Shown piece by piece: positions 35,104-44,535 of a stretch of DNA of 60,532 nucleotides. A model generated the notes under the pieces. The model did not search any database. It was not told where the DNA came from and worked only from the letters and a program-made list of their open reading frames with translations. The translations under genes and the position numbers were made by a program. Within the stretch, counting starts at the first letter, position 1. Every line of letters begins with the position of its first letter. The DNA lies in NCBI RefSeq assembly GCF_002287065.1, contig NZ_NSJZ01000016.1:1-60532 (forward strand), given 5' to 3'. This stretch comes from Paracoccus salipaludis (GTDB lineage Bacteria > Pseudomonadota > Alphaproteobacteria > Rhodobacterales > Rhodobacteraceae).

Positions 35104-35867
35104 CCCTGTTTGCCATTGAAAATCTGTCGGTGGACGTCCCCGGCCGCCGCCTGCTGGACGGGATCACGCTGAACCTGCCGGAAGGACAGGTGATCGCGCT
35201 GATCGGGCACAATGGCTCGGGCAAGTCCACGCTGCTGAAGGTGCTCGCGCGGCAGGTCGCGGCCGACGGCCGCATCGCCTTCGAGGGGCGCCCGCTGTCC
35301 GACTGGCGCCCGCGCGACTATGCCCGCAGGCTCGCCTTCCTGCCGCAGACCACGCCGCCGGCCGAGGGGATGCTGGTCCGCGAACTGGTCGCGCTGGGGC
35401 GCTATCCCTGGCACGGCGCGCTCGGCCGCTTCGGCCCGCGCGACCATGAGGCCGTGGCCGCCGCCATGCAGGAATGCGGAGTCGAGCCCTTTGCCGACCG
35501 GCTGGTGGACACGCTGTCGGGGGGCGAGCGGCAGCGGGTGTGGCTGGCGATGATGGTCGCCCAGCAGGCCGGAACCCTGCTGCTGGACGAGCCGATCAGC
35601 GCACTGGACATCGCCCACCAGGTCGAGGTGCTGGCGCTCATCCGCCGGATGTGCCACGATCAGCAGCGCAGCGCCGTGATCGTCCTGCATGACGTCAACA
35701 TGGCGGCCCGCTTCTGCGACCACATCGTTGCGCTCAAGCGCGGGCGGCTGGCGATGCAGGGCAGCCCCGCCGAACTGATCCGCCCCGACGCCCTTCACGC
35801 AATCTACGGCCTGCCGATGCAGGTCCTGATGAAAGACGATGGCACCCCCGTTGCCGTCCCCGCCTGA
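35100..35867 (+). CDS. Ferric-siderophore ABC transporter ATP-binding protein (FhuC-like)
   Basis: A 255-residue ATPase with Walker A GHNGSGKST, Q-loop LPQTTPPAEGMLV, signature TLSGGERQRVWLAM, Walker B LLLDEPISALD and switch His VLHDVNMAARF. LGRYPWHGALGRFGPRD is typical of FhuC/FepC. It powers the FhuB-like permease; the start overlaps the permease stop. Confidence 0.93.
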   Translation: MTLFAIENLSVDVPGRRLLDGITLNLPEGQVIALIGHNGSGKSTLLKVLARQVAADGRIAFEGRPLSDWRPRDYARRLAFLPQTTPPAEGMLVRELVALGRYPWHGALGRFGPRDHEAVAAAMQECGVEPFADRLVDTLSGGERQRVWLAMMVAQQAGTLLLDEPISALDIAHQVEVLALIRRMCHDQQRSAVIVLHDVNMAARFCDHIVALKRGRLAMQGSPAELIRPDALHAIYGLPMQVLMKDDGTPVAVPA

Positions 35868-35874
35868 GAAAACC

Positions 35875-37575
35875 ATGCTGCGCGACTTCTTCTCCTATTA
35901 CCGCCCCTTCATGGGCCTGTTCTGGCTGGATTTCGGCTGCGCCGTCCTGTCCGGCCTGCTGGAACTGGCCTTTCCGGTGGCGATCACCGGCTTCATCGAC
36001 CACCTGCTGCCGCAGGGGAACTGGACGCTGACGGTGCTGGCGGCCGCCGGCCTGCTGGTGCTTTACGCGATCAACGCCGGGCTTCTGACGGTGGTGATCT
36101 ACTGGGGCCACAAGCTGGGCATCAACATCGAGACCGAGATGCGCGCCCGCGCCTTCGACCACCTGACGCGGCTGTCCTGGCGCTGGTACGACCGCGCCCG
36201 CACGGGCAAGCTGGTCGCCCGCGTGACCCGCGACCTCGAGGAGATCGGTGAGGTCGCCCATCACGGCCCCGAGGACGCCTTCATCGCGCTGATGACCTTT
36301 GTCGGCGCCTTTGCCCTGATGTTCTGGATCAACCCGCAGCTTGCGCTGATCGTGGCGCTGATCGTGCCGGCAATGCTGGCGCTGGTGATCGTCTATGGCG
36401 GGCGGATGACCCGCACCTGGCGTGACATCTATTCCCGAGTCGGCAACTTCAACGTCCGGCTCGAGGAAGCCCTGGGCGGCATCCGCGTCGTGCAGGCCTT
36501 CGGCAACGAGGGCCACGAAACCCACCTGTTCGGCCATGACAACGCCCGCTACCGGCAGGCCAAGCTCGATGCCTATCGCGTCATGGCGGCAAGCTCGGCC
36601 CTGCAATACATGGGGCTGCGGCTGGTGCAGGTGGTCGTCATGGTCGTGGGCGCGGGCTTCGTGCTGTCGGGCGACCTGACCACGGGCGGCTTTGTCGGCT
36701 TTCTGCTGCTGGTCGGCGTCTTTTACCGCCCGCTGGAAAAGATCGCCGCCGTGATCGAGACCTACCCGCGCGGCATCGCGGGCTTCCGCCGCTATCAGGA
36801 GCTGCTGGCGACCGACCCCGAGATCGCCGACGTGCCCGATGCCATCGAGGCCCCCGTCCTGAGGGGCGACATCCGCTTCGATAACGTCAGCTTCGCCTAC
36901 AGCGAGGACCGGCCGATCCTGCGCGGGATCGACCTGCAGATCGCGGCGGGCGAGACGGTGGCCTTCGTCGGCCCCTCGGGCGCGGGCAAGACCACGCTTC
37001 TGGCGCTGCTGCCGCGCTTTTACGAACCGACCTCGGGGCGCATCACCATCGACGGGCTGCCGCTGGACCGGATGCGCCTGAACAGCCTGCGCCGCCAGAT
37101 CGGTCTTGTCAGCCAGGACGTGTTCCTGTTCGGCGGCACCCTGCGCGAAAACATCGCCTATGGCCGCCTTAACGCGACCGAGGCCGAGATCCGCGAGGCC
37201 GCCGCGCAGGCGCAGCTGACCTCGATGATCGAGGGCCTGCCCGAGGGGCTGGATACCGTCGTGGGCGAGCGCGGAGTCATGCTGTCGGGCGGCCAGAAGC
37301 AGCGCGTGGCCATCGCGCGGGCCTTCCTGAAGAACCCGCCGATCCTGATCCTGGACGAGGCGACCAGCGCCCTGGACAGCCAGACGGAACGCGAGATCCA
37401 GGGCGCGCTGGACGCCCTCGCCGTGGGCCGCACCACGCTGGTGATCGCGCACCGGCTGGGCACGATCCGCAACGCCGACCGGATCGTCGTCATGCAGGAG
37501 GGCCGGATCGCTGAAGCCGGCAGTCATGGAGAGTTGCTGGCGCGCGCGGGCATCTATACCGCGCTGGCCGGATGA
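35875..37575 (+). CDS. ABC exporter half-transporter (ABCB/MsbA type) in the siderophore locus
   Basis: A 566-residue fused protein: six membrane helices in the first 300 residues (MGLFWLDFGCAVLSGLLELA; TVLAAAGLLVLYAINAG; LALIVALIVPAMLALVIVYG), then an ATPase with Walker A GPSGAGKTT, signature MLSGGQKQRVAIARA and Walker B ILILDEATSALDS. Start 35875 (MLRDFFSYYRPF) lies eight bases after the FhuC-like stop. Exporter-type proteins in siderophore loci can secrete or recycle a siderophore, or (YbtPQ/IrtAB-like) import one; which applies cannot be read. No siderophore synthesis genes are in view. Confidence 0.88.
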   Translation: MLRDFFSYYRPFMGLFWLDFGCAVLSGLLELAFPVAITGFIDHLLPQGNWTLTVLAAAGLLVLYAINAGLLTVVIYWGHKLGINIETEMRARAFDHLTRLSWRWYDRARTGKLVARVTRDLEEIGEVAHHGPEDAFIALMTFVGAFALMFWINPQLALIVALIVPAMLALVIVYGGRMTRTWRDIYSRVGNFNVRLEEALGGIRVVQAFGNEGHETHLFGHDNARYRQAKLDAYRVMAASSALQYMGLRLVQVVVMVVGAGFVLSGDLTTGGFVGFLLLVGVFYRPLEKIAAVIETYPRGIAGFRRYQELLATDPEIADVPDAIEAPVLRGDIRFDNVSFAYSEDRPILRGIDLQIAAGETVAFVGPSGAGKTTLLALLPRFYEPTSGRITIDGLPLDRMRLNSLRRQIGLVSQDVFLFGGTLRENIAYGRLNATEAEIREAAAQAQLTSMIEGLPEGLDTVVGERGVMLSGGQKQRVAIARAFLKNPPILILDEATSALDSQTEREIQGALDALAVGRTTLVIAHRLGTIRNADRIVVMQEGRIAEAGSHGELLARAGIYTALAG

Positions 37576-37841
37576 CTCTGGGCGGGCGCGTTCGGAATGG
37601 TCCCGATCGCCCCATCCGGCCTCGCAGGACAGATCGCGGAACAGCCTGAACGGATCATGCGCCCGACCCAGGCGGTTCCGGTGCAGTGCCGGCGGACCCG
37701 CCGCGCCGGCGTCTGGGGCAACAGCGCCCTGCTGAGCCACGCCGGGGTCAGGTCGGCCGCCGCCCTTGTCGTCTTTGCTCAGGGTGACGGCTCAGGAACG
37801 GCAGCCGATCGGGCGTGCCGTCCCCGGACCGGTCGGGTGCC

Positions 37842-39146
37842 TCAGCCCTGCGGGAAGAAGACGAACCGCATGACGAACAGCGCGGCGACGATCCAGGTCG
37901 CGGCGTGGACCTCGCGCGCGCGGCCGGTCAGCAGCTTCAGCCCGGCATAGGTGACGAAGCCGAAGGCAAGGCCGTTCGCGATCGAATAGGTGAAGGGCAT
38001 GGCAATGGCGGTCAGCACCGCGGGCGCGGCCTCGGTCACGTCATCCCAGGTGATCTCGGCGAATTCGCGCAGCATCAGCGTGGCCACATAGACCAGCGCG
38101 GGCGCCGTCGCGGTGGCGGGCACCGATCCGGCCAGCGGCGCAAGAAAGGTCGCCAGCAGGAACAGCGCGGCGACCGTCAGCGCCGTCAGGCCCGTGCGCC
38201 CGCCCGCCTGCACGCCCGCCGCGCTTTCGACATAAGCGGTGGTGGAGGAGGTGCCCAGCATCGAGCCCGCCACGATGGCGGTCGAATCCGCCATCAGCGC
38301 GCGGCTCAGCCCCGTATTGTGGTGGGTCGGTCCCTGGATCAGCAGGCCGGCGCGCTTGGCCACGCCGATCAGCGTGCCGGTGGCGTCGAAGACCTCGACA
38401 AGGACCATGACCAGCACGACATGCACGATGCCGGTGCCCAGCGCCCCCGCCACGTCAAGCTGCATGAAGGTCGGGGCGACCGAGGGCGGCGCCGAGACGA
38501 TGCCCGCAAAGCTGCTCGCCCCCACGAGGATCGAGGCGAGGGTGACGACGAGGATGCCGACCAGGATCGCGCCCGGCACCCGCAGGGCATCCAGCGCGGC
38601 GATGATGAAGAAGCCCGCGATGGTCAGCAGCGGCCCGCTTGCGGTCAGGTCGCCCAGCGAGATGAAGGTCGCGGGGTTGGCCACGACGATGCCCGAGTTC
38701 TTCAGCGCGATCAGGGCCAGGAACATGCCGATGCCGGCCGCGATGGCGCTGCGCATGGATTGCGGGATGCCCGAGATCAGCCAGCGCCGGATGCCCGACA
38801 GCGACAGCAGCAGGAAGATGATCCCCGAGATGAAGACCGCCCCCAGGGCCTGCTGCCAGGTGTAGCCGAGCGTGCCCACGACCGTGAAGGCGAAGAACGC
38901 GTTGAGGCCCATGCCCGGCGCCATGCCGATCGGCCAGTTGGCCCACAACCCCATCACGGCCGAACCGATCGCCGCCGCAAGGCAGGTCGCCACGAAGACG
39001 GCGTCGCGGTCCATCCCCGTCGAGGACAGGATGTCCGGGTTGACGAAGATGATGTAGGCCATCGTCAGGAATGTGGTCAGCCCGGCGACGAGCTCGACCC
39101 TGACGCTGCTTCCCCGTTCCCGCACATTGAAGATGCGTTCGATCAT
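37842..39146 (-). CDS. AzgA/GhxP-family purine (adenine/guanine/hypoxanthine) permease
   Basis: A 434-residue NCS2-superfamily transporter of the AzgA branch: VELVAGLTTFLTMAYIIFVN at the start, the motif GMAPGMGLNAFFAF, and MLGTSSTTAYVESAAGVQAG near residue 310, which carries substrate-site residues of the family. About 12-14 helices. It imports purine bases with protons. Start 39146 (MIERIFNVRE) has GAGGAA upstream. The 266 bases downstream, convergent with the ABC exporter, contain no gene. Confidence 0.92.
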   Translation of the reverse strand: MIERIFNVRERGSSVRVELVAGLTTFLTMAYIIFVNPDILSSTGMDRDAVFVATCLAAAIGSAVMGLWANWPIGMAPGMGLNAFFAFTVVGTLGYTWQQALGAVFISGIIFLLLSLSGIRRWLISGIPQSMRSAIAAGIGMFLALIALKNSGIVVANPATFISLGDLTASGPLLTIAGFFIIAALDALRVPGAILVGILVVTLASILVGASSFAGIVSAPPSVAPTFMQLDVAGALGTGIVHVVLVMVLVEVFDATGTLIGVAKRAGLLIQGPTHHNTGLSRALMADSTAIVAGSMLGTSSTTAYVESAAGVQAGGRTGLTALTVAALFLLATFLAPLAGSVPATATAPALVYVATLMLREFAEITWDDVTEAAPAVLTAIAMPFTYSIANGLAFGFVTYAGLKLLTGRAREVHAATWIVAALFVMRFVFFPQG

Positions 39147-39424
39147 GATGAATGTTCCTCCCCGCGCAGGCTCGCGAGCATTCTGCTTAGCGGACGGCCA
39201 CTCGCGCCGACTATTCGCCATCCGTTGCAAGAGTTTCAACGGATTAAGGCGAAAGCCCTGATCGGGTGCGCCGTTCCCGGATGCGGCGGTCCCGCCCTTG
39301 CTGCGCCATCGGCTGCACGCCGTGGGGGCCGGGCGGGCAGGGGGCTTCCTCGGTGCAGGTCCACCCCGGCCCCCTTGTCGGCCCGGGGGGGGGTCCGGAC
39401 CGGACCGCAGCGGCCGGGGTCACC

Positions 39425-40162
39425 TCACTGCGTCAGCCACCGCAACGAGCGTCCCAGCCGGGCACCGGCATCGTGGTCAAACCAGCGCCCGTGGGCGAAG
39501 ATCACCCGCTCGGGGTCCGTCTCCACCAGCCGGCGTCCGGCCTCGCGCGCCTTGCGCCCGCCCATCTTCACGATGGCGCGCAGGTAGGCCGGGGCCTTGC
39601 CGTCCGGCGCGACGATGCCCGCCGCACGGGCGAAGGGGCGCAGGGGGAGCGGCAGCTTCCCCGGTTCGAAGTTCTGCACGAGATCCACGAGGATCAGCGC
39701 CCGGCCGGGGCGGTGAAACAGGGCGACCTCGCAGAACCCGCCTCCGCCCCGGACGGTGATCCGGTCAAGCTCTTCGGGCCAGCCGGGCAGGGGGCCATCC
39801 TGAAGGTCGCGGTCGAGGCGCACCCCGGACCGCTTCACCGCTCCACGCTGGCGCAGGCCCGGGGCGGCCCAGGTGACGGCCTCGGGAAGCCGGCCCTGCC
39901 ATTCCTTCAGAAAGGTCCAGTGGACGACATTGGGCGCGACGAAATGCCGGATGGGGCCGAAGCCTTCCAGCGCAGCCTGCAGTCCGGCGGTGTGGCGCGT
40001 CGGGGAATGCAGCAGAAGCTCACCGTTCCCCAGCCGGATGACGGTCATGCGGACGGGGATCGGGATCACCCCCATTGCCCGCATCGGGCCGCTGTCCACG
40101 ATCCAGAGATCCGGCGCCACCGGCTTGGGGACGTCCAGCGGGGGATAGGTGGTTTCGGTCAT
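39425..40162 (-). CDS. DUF4336 family protein
   Basis: A 245-residue protein with DUF4336 features: PVAPDLWIVDSGPM, ELLLHSPTRHTAGLQAAL, HFVAPNVVHWTFLKEWQ, ALILVDLVQNFE and a late FAHGRWFDHDAG. The layout recalls a metallo-beta-lactamase fold with a degenerate metal site (one H per motif rather than HxHxDH). Function unknown. Its ATG overlaps the stop of the preceding SDR gene (ATGA), so the two are coupled and probably act together. Confidence 0.8.
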   Translation of the reverse strand: MTETTYPPLDVPKPVAPDLWIVDSGPMRAMGVIPIPVRMTVIRLGNGELLLHSPTRHTAGLQAALEGFGPIRHFVAPNVVHWTFLKEWQGRLPEAVTWAAPGLRQRGAVKRSGVRLDRDLQDGPLPGWPEELDRITVRGGGGFCEVALFHRPGRALILVDLVQNFEPGKLPLPLRPFARAAGIVAPDGKAPAYLRAIVKMGGRKAREAGRRLVETDPERVIFAHGRWFDHDAGARLGRSLRWLTQ

Positions 40163-41172
40163 CGTCCTCTCCCCATGCCCTGCCGGGGCAAGCGGCGGCG
40201 GGGGCGGCCGAGCGCCAGCGCAAGCCCGCCGGCGAGAGCAAGGCCAGCCAGCGCCACGGTTGCAGCGCCGCGCTGATCCGGCGACCTGAGCCCGCCATCG
40301 ATGCCGCCGGGGTCGGCCGGGGGCGCGAACAGGTTGCCGCTGCTGGGCGCGGCCTGTGGTGCGCGGGCGAAGTAGGACCGCAGGAACCCCGCCATCAGCC
40401 GCGTGCTCAGTTCGGGCGAGATCGCGTGGCCGAGCCGGACCGCCGCCGTGGGAAGTCCCACCATCGTCGTCGGGCGCGGACGCCGGGCAAGGCCGACGAT
40501 CACCCGGGCCACCCTGCGCGGGTCAAGCAGCGGGGGCGGCGCGGAAAGCTGCCGCCCGGTGTAGTTGGCTCCGTGGACGATGCCGGGCGCGTCCACGAAG
40601 GCGGGATAAACGTCGCAGACATGGATGCGGGGGTAGGGGGCAAGTTCGCCCCGCAGCGCTTCGGCAAAGCCGCGCAGCCCGAACTTGCTGGCGCTGTAGG
40701 CCGCGGCAAAGGGCGCGGCGGCAAAGCCCCCCAGCGAGATCATGTTGACAAAGATGCCGTGCCCCTGCCGCAGGAAGATCGGGATGGCCGCGTAGGCGTC
40801 GTTGATGTGCCCGATCAGGTTGGCGCGGATCACCTGCTCATGCGCCTCCAGAGGGACCTCGTGGAAGGCGCCGACCGCGCCCACGCCGACGTTGCTGACC
40901 CAGATGTCCACGCTGCCCGAGAAGTCCAGAGCGCGCCGGGCGAGGGCCGCGACCTCGTCGGGCCGCGTGACGTCGGTGGGGACGGCAATCGCCTCTGCTC
41001 CCAGTTTCCGGCAGCGTTCCGCGACGAGCTCCAAGGCCGATGCGTCGCGCGCAGCGATGACAAGCCGGGCGCCCTCGCGCGCGAAAGCCTCGGCGGTTGC
41101 CTGGCCTATCCCGCTCGATGCGCCGGTGATCACCACCGTGCGGGGTTCAGGTTCGCGTCGGGGGTCCTGCAT
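40159..41172 (-). CDS. SDR oxidoreductase with a C-terminal membrane anchor
   Basis: A 337-residue short-chain dehydrogenase: cofactor motif VITGASSGIGQ near residue 14, the NVG of WVSNVGVGAVG, Ser in MISLGG and the catalytic YSASK. After about residue 290 comes an extension ending in a hydrophobic helix (TVALAGLALAGGLALALG) and a basic tail (RPRRRLPRQGMGRGR), suggesting a tail anchor in the inner membrane. Start 41172 has AAAGGAG upstream. The substrate is unknown. Confidence 0.87.
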   Translation of the reverse strand: MQDPRREPEPRTVVITGASSGIGQATAEAFAREGARLVIAARDASALELVAERCRKLGAEAIAVPTDVTRPDEVAALARRALDFSGSVDIWVSNVGVGAVGAFHEVPLEAHEQVIRANLIGHINDAYAAIPIFLRQGHGIFVNMISLGGFAAAPFAAAYSASKFGLRGFAEALRGELAPYPRIHVCDVYPAFVDAPGIVHGANYTGRQLSAPPPLLDPRRVARVIVGLARRPRPTTMVGLPTAAVRLGHAISPELSTRLMAGFLRSYFARAPQAAPSSGNLFAPPADPGGIDGGLRSPDQRGAATVALAGLALAGGLALALGRPRRRLPRQGMGRGR

Positions 41173-41337
41173 GGGCAGCTCCTTTTCCCGGATGTTCCGT
41201 CGGCGGATGAGCCGGACCGGCACGATCACCAACTTTCACGCCGCCCTGATGTTCCAGAGCATGTCCGCGCCTGCTTCTGCCGCGCTGCGGCCGATGCGGA
41301 GGGCCACTTCCCTGCGGCCGCGTCCGCATCCCCGCTT

Positions 41338-42777
41338 TCACAAGCCCGAGGGAAAGGTTTCCGCATCTTCGGGGTCCGTCTTTGCGGCCGGGTCCGCATC
41401 GCCGCCGTGACTCGTGGGCGTCAGGGCCGCGCTGCGGTCGATCCACACCCACGCATCGAACTGATGCGGCAGATCGGCCTTCATGTAGTGGCTCGCGCGC
41501 TCGCTTTCCGGGCGGTAGATCACGCCGATGAAGCGTTCGAGCAGGTCGCGGGAAAGGCTGTCGCGCAAGTCCCCGGCCCGTCCGAAATCGGCAAGGAAGC
41601 GCGGGATGCCGGTTGCATGGCACAGCGCCTCCCAACTGCCGGGCAGGGGCGGGCGAACGGCCATCACCTCCATCTCGTCGCCCCAGTCGGCGGCAGCGGC
41701 GACGGTGCCGGCGGCGGTGCCGAAGCCGATCAGCGCCGCCTCGTCCCCAAAGCGTTCACGGCAGAGCTGGCCCAGGTTCAGCTCGTCCATGCTGCGTCCC
41801 ATGGCTGTCGCCCGGGCATCGCCGATGTGCGAGTTGTGGGCCCAGACCACGGCCCGTGCCCCCGGGCCGCGCGCTTCGAGGATCTGTTGCAGCGTTTCGA
41901 ACATGTGCCGGTCACGCAGGTTCCACGACGCGGCGCCGCCCTGATACATGACGCGATAGTAACGTTCCGCCGCGCTGATCAGGCGGGCGTTCTGCGCCGC
42001 GTCAAGATAGCCCTCGGGATCGCCGTCCATTCCGCGCTGCAGGATCTCGCGGCACTGGGCGACCACTGCTTCCTCGCAGCTGCCATAGCGTTGGCGCAGC
42101 ACCGCGCTGCCATAATGGGCGGGCTCCTCGGCCCAGGGCGTCAGGCATCCGTAGCGGCGGCGGGCAATGCCGGCGGCTTCGGGATCGTGGCGGTCGAGAT
42201 AGCCGAGCACCGCCTGGATGGAGCCGGCCAGACTGTAAAGGTCCAGCCCGAAGACCCCTGCGCGCTCGTCCGGCGTGCGGTCCGCGTTCTCGCGCTGTAA
42301 CCAGTCCACCAGCGCGGCAAAGTCGGTGTTTCGCCACATCCAGCGTGGAAATCGCTGGAACGGCGGCTCGGCCGGGGCGGGCCCGGCGCGGCCCCGCACG
42401 CGGCGGTCCAGCACGGCCATGTCCGGCCAGTCGGCCTCGCAGGCGATGATGCCGAAGCCATGGCGGCTGACCAGCCGGCGGGTGATGGCCGCGCGGGCGC
42501 GGTAGAAGTCCGCGGTGCCATGGCTCGCCTCACCCAGCAGGATCACGCGGCGTTCGGCAAAGCGGTCGAACAGCGCGGCAAAGTCGTCGTCGATATCGTC
42601 GAACGGCTCGGCGATGCGGGCGATGGCCGCGGCCGGGTCCGCGGCCCCTTCCAGCGACACACCGCCGCCGGCTGCGGGCGCGCGCGGATGAGAGATCCCG
42701 TGCCCCTTGAACGGCTGGGGCGCCATGCGGTCCGGGTCCGTCGTGTGATCTGTCACAGCGCCTCCCCACGGCTGCAT
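41338..42777 (-). CDS. Erythromycin esterase-like protein
   Basis: A 479-residue member of the EreA/EreB-like family. Family motifs: VILLGEASHGTADFYRAR (essential His and Glu), FGIIACEADWPDM, VFGLDLYSL, VVWAHNSHIGDARATAMG and FGTAAGTV. Clinical Ere enzymes hydrolyse the macrolide lactone ring, but chromosomal relatives like this are broad and mostly uncharacterised, so resistance should not be assumed. AAAGGAAAG precedes the ATG. It is a single gene, 165 bases before the SDR gene on the same strand. Confidence 0.88.
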   Translation of the reverse strand: MQPWGGAVTDHTTDPDRMAPQPFKGHGISHPRAPAAGGGVSLEGAADPAAAIARIAEPFDDIDDDFAALFDRFAERRVILLGEASHGTADFYRARAAITRRLVSRHGFGIIACEADWPDMAVLDRRVRGRAGPAPAEPPFQRFPRWMWRNTDFAALVDWLQRENADRTPDERAGVFGLDLYSLAGSIQAVLGYLDRHDPEAAGIARRRYGCLTPWAEEPAHYGSAVLRQRYGSCEEAVVAQCREILQRGMDGDPEGYLDAAQNARLISAAERYYRVMYQGGAASWNLRDRHMFETLQQILEARGPGARAVVWAHNSHIGDARATAMGRSMDELNLGQLCRERFGDEAALIGFGTAAGTVAAAADWGDEMEVMAVRPPLPGSWEALCHATGIPRFLADFGRAGDLRDSLSRDLLERFIGVIYRPESERASHYMKADLPHQFDAWVWIDRSAALTPTSHGGDADPAAKTDPEDAETFPSGL

Positions 42778-43020
42778 CTTTCCTTTTTAACCGGCAGACT
42801 GTTCCAACGTTCCCAGCGAGCGGGAATGACCTGCCTGTCCTCGCCCGGGCCAGGACGGGACGAGAGGGTGCTGCCTGACCGGACCCGTCGGCTGACGCAG
42901 CAGATCAGATGCCAGCGGCTTGGGAGACCACCACAATGGGCTTTCCCGAGCAGGGGGCTGCAGCGCAATGTCATCAAGCGTGTGCGACAATGCCGTCCCT
43001 CATCGAGCTCAAGGATTCCC

Positions 43021-43548
43021 GTGCGAAAGCCCCTAGTTCTTCTCTGCCTGCTGACGCTTGTCGCGGGATGTCTGCCAGAAAAGCAACTTGCCACGGTTCC
43101 GCTGGCTGGTGGCGCCGAAGTCACGATGCGTGTCCGGGGCATGTTCGGCCTTCACCGCGACTGGCGCAGGGCGTTGCAGGTGAACGCACCGCAGGGAAGC
43201 GTCGAAGTGGCCTTGGCAGATGACACCGGGTGGTGGAGAGGGTCCAACCTCTACCTGTGGAAAGCCGGTGTTTACGTCCTTCACGAAGGACAGGGCGGGT
43301 GCGTTCAGTTCCGGATCCATCCGCCGGCCTTCCCGGCCGGGCAGTCCGACATTTGCGACAGGAACAGGGCTGGCGCGGATGACATGTCATCCATGCGGCA
43401 CGGTCCCATGTCGTTCGGGCCGGTTTCGCGATTTTACCCTGGCCCGATCTACCTTGGCCGTTTCGCGGAAGGATCGGACAAGCGATCTCCCCTGAGATTC
43501 ATCGGTGCCGATGAGGGATCGGAAACGGAGTTGCCGGACATTCTTTAA
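43021..43548 (+). CDS. Small putative lipoprotein of unknown function
   Basis: A 175-residue protein starting at GTG with AAGGA upstream. The signal is a type II (lipoprotein) peptide: VRKPLVLLCLLTLVAGC, lipobox LVAGC with Cys17. The mature part has no repeat or membrane segment; it carries WWRGSNLYLWKAGVYVL, a pair of cysteines (GGCVQF and SDICDR) and FYPGPIYLGRF, suggesting a small beta-rich domain. No family is recognised. Codon use is less extreme in GC than neighbours. Confidence 0.68.
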   Translation: MRKPLVLLCLLTLVAGCLPEKQLATVPLAGGAEVTMRVRGMFGLHRDWRRALQVNAPQGSVEVALADDTGWWRGSNLYLWKAGVYVLHEGQGGCVQFRIHPPAFPAGQSDICDRNRAGADDMSSMRHGPMSFGPVSRFYPGPIYLGRFAEGSDKRSPLRFIGADEGSETELPDIL

Positions 43549-43755
43549 CCATCATGCGGACGGTCGCTTCGCAGGATCACCGCAACAGGCCCGGAACGCG
43601 CGAACCGGTGACTGTGCCGCTGATCGAAGGAAGGCAGGTATCTGTCCCCCGATCCGGCGAACAGGCAGTTGCACCCAGGCCTCCGCGCAGGGATATGAAG
43701 CGCGCGGGCGGCTTGGCCGTCGCGTGGGGCGTCGCAACAAGGGACGGGCAGTTTC

Positions 43756-44523
43756 ATGCGCGGAGTGAAGGGCAAGCATGTCGTCGTGACCGGGGGCGGC
43801 GGCGGGATCGGCTCTGCGGTCTGCGCGCGGTTCGGCGAGGAGGGCGCGCATGTCATCGTCGCCGACATCGACGCCGCTGCGGCCCAGGCGGTAGTGGACC
43901 GCATTGCGGCCGCCGGAGGCACGGCGTTCCCCATGGTCGTCGATCTCACCGATGCCGAAGCCGTGCGTGCCGCCGTTGACAAGGCCACTGCCGAGCACGG
44001 CCCCATCGACGTGCTTGTCAACAACGCCGGGTGGGACCTGTTCATGCCGTTCCTCAAGTCGGAACCCGGCTACTGGTCGAAGATCATCGACATCAACCTG
44101 CGTTCGGTGCTGAACATCACCCATGCCGTGCTGGGGGGCATGGTCGGACGCGGCGCAGGCAGGGTGATCAGCGTGGCCTCGGACGCGGCGCGCGTGGGAT
44201 CGTCGGGCGAGTCCGTCTATGCGGCCTGCAAGGCGGGTGTGATCGCCTTTTCCAAGACGCTTGCGCGCGAGCACGCCCGCGACGGCATCACCTTGAACTG
44301 CGTCTGCCCGGGTCCGACCGATACCGCGATGCTGGAGGGCTTCCTGCACGCCGCCGGCAACAGGGACAAGCTGCGCGACGCCTTTGCCCGCGCCGTGCCC
44401 ATGGGCCGGCTCGGCCGCCCCGAGGACCTGCCCGGGGCGATCCTGTTCTTCGCCTCGGACGATGCCGGCTTCATCACCGGGCAGGTGATCTCGGTGTCCG
44501 GCGGCCTGACGATGCACGGCTGA
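43756..44523 (+). CDS. badH: 2-hydroxycyclohexanecarboxyl-CoA dehydrogenase (BadH)
   Basis: A 255-residue SDR: cofactor loop VTGGGGGIGSAV, VNNAG near 89, Ser142, Tyr155 and Lys159 (YAACK) as catalytic residues, and a C-terminal TGQVISVSGGLTMHG. BadH oxidises 2-hydroxycyclohexane-1-carboxyl-CoA to the 2-keto compound. The specific call rests on BadI twelve bases downstream and the aliA/aliB genes beyond; by fold alone it is a generic SDR. AAGGGA lies upstream of the ATG. Confidence 0.87.
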   Translation: MRGVKGKHVVVTGGGGGIGSAVCARFGEEGAHVIVADIDAAAAQAVVDRIAAAGGTAFPMVVDLTDAEAVRAAVDKATAEHGPIDVLVNNAGWDLFMPFLKSEPGYWSKIIDINLRSVLNITHAVLGGMVGRGAGRVISVASDAARVGSSGESVYAACKAGVIAFSKTLAREHARDGITLNCVCPGPTDTAMLEGFLHAAGNRDKLRDAFARAVPMGRLGRPEDLPGAILFFASDDAGFITGQVISVSGGLTMHG

Positions 44524-44535
44524 GGAGGAGCCATC

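Noticed and set aside
39385..39393. Run of nine G between the DUF4336 and purine permease genes
   Set aside because: Intergenic, and no reading frame depends on it.
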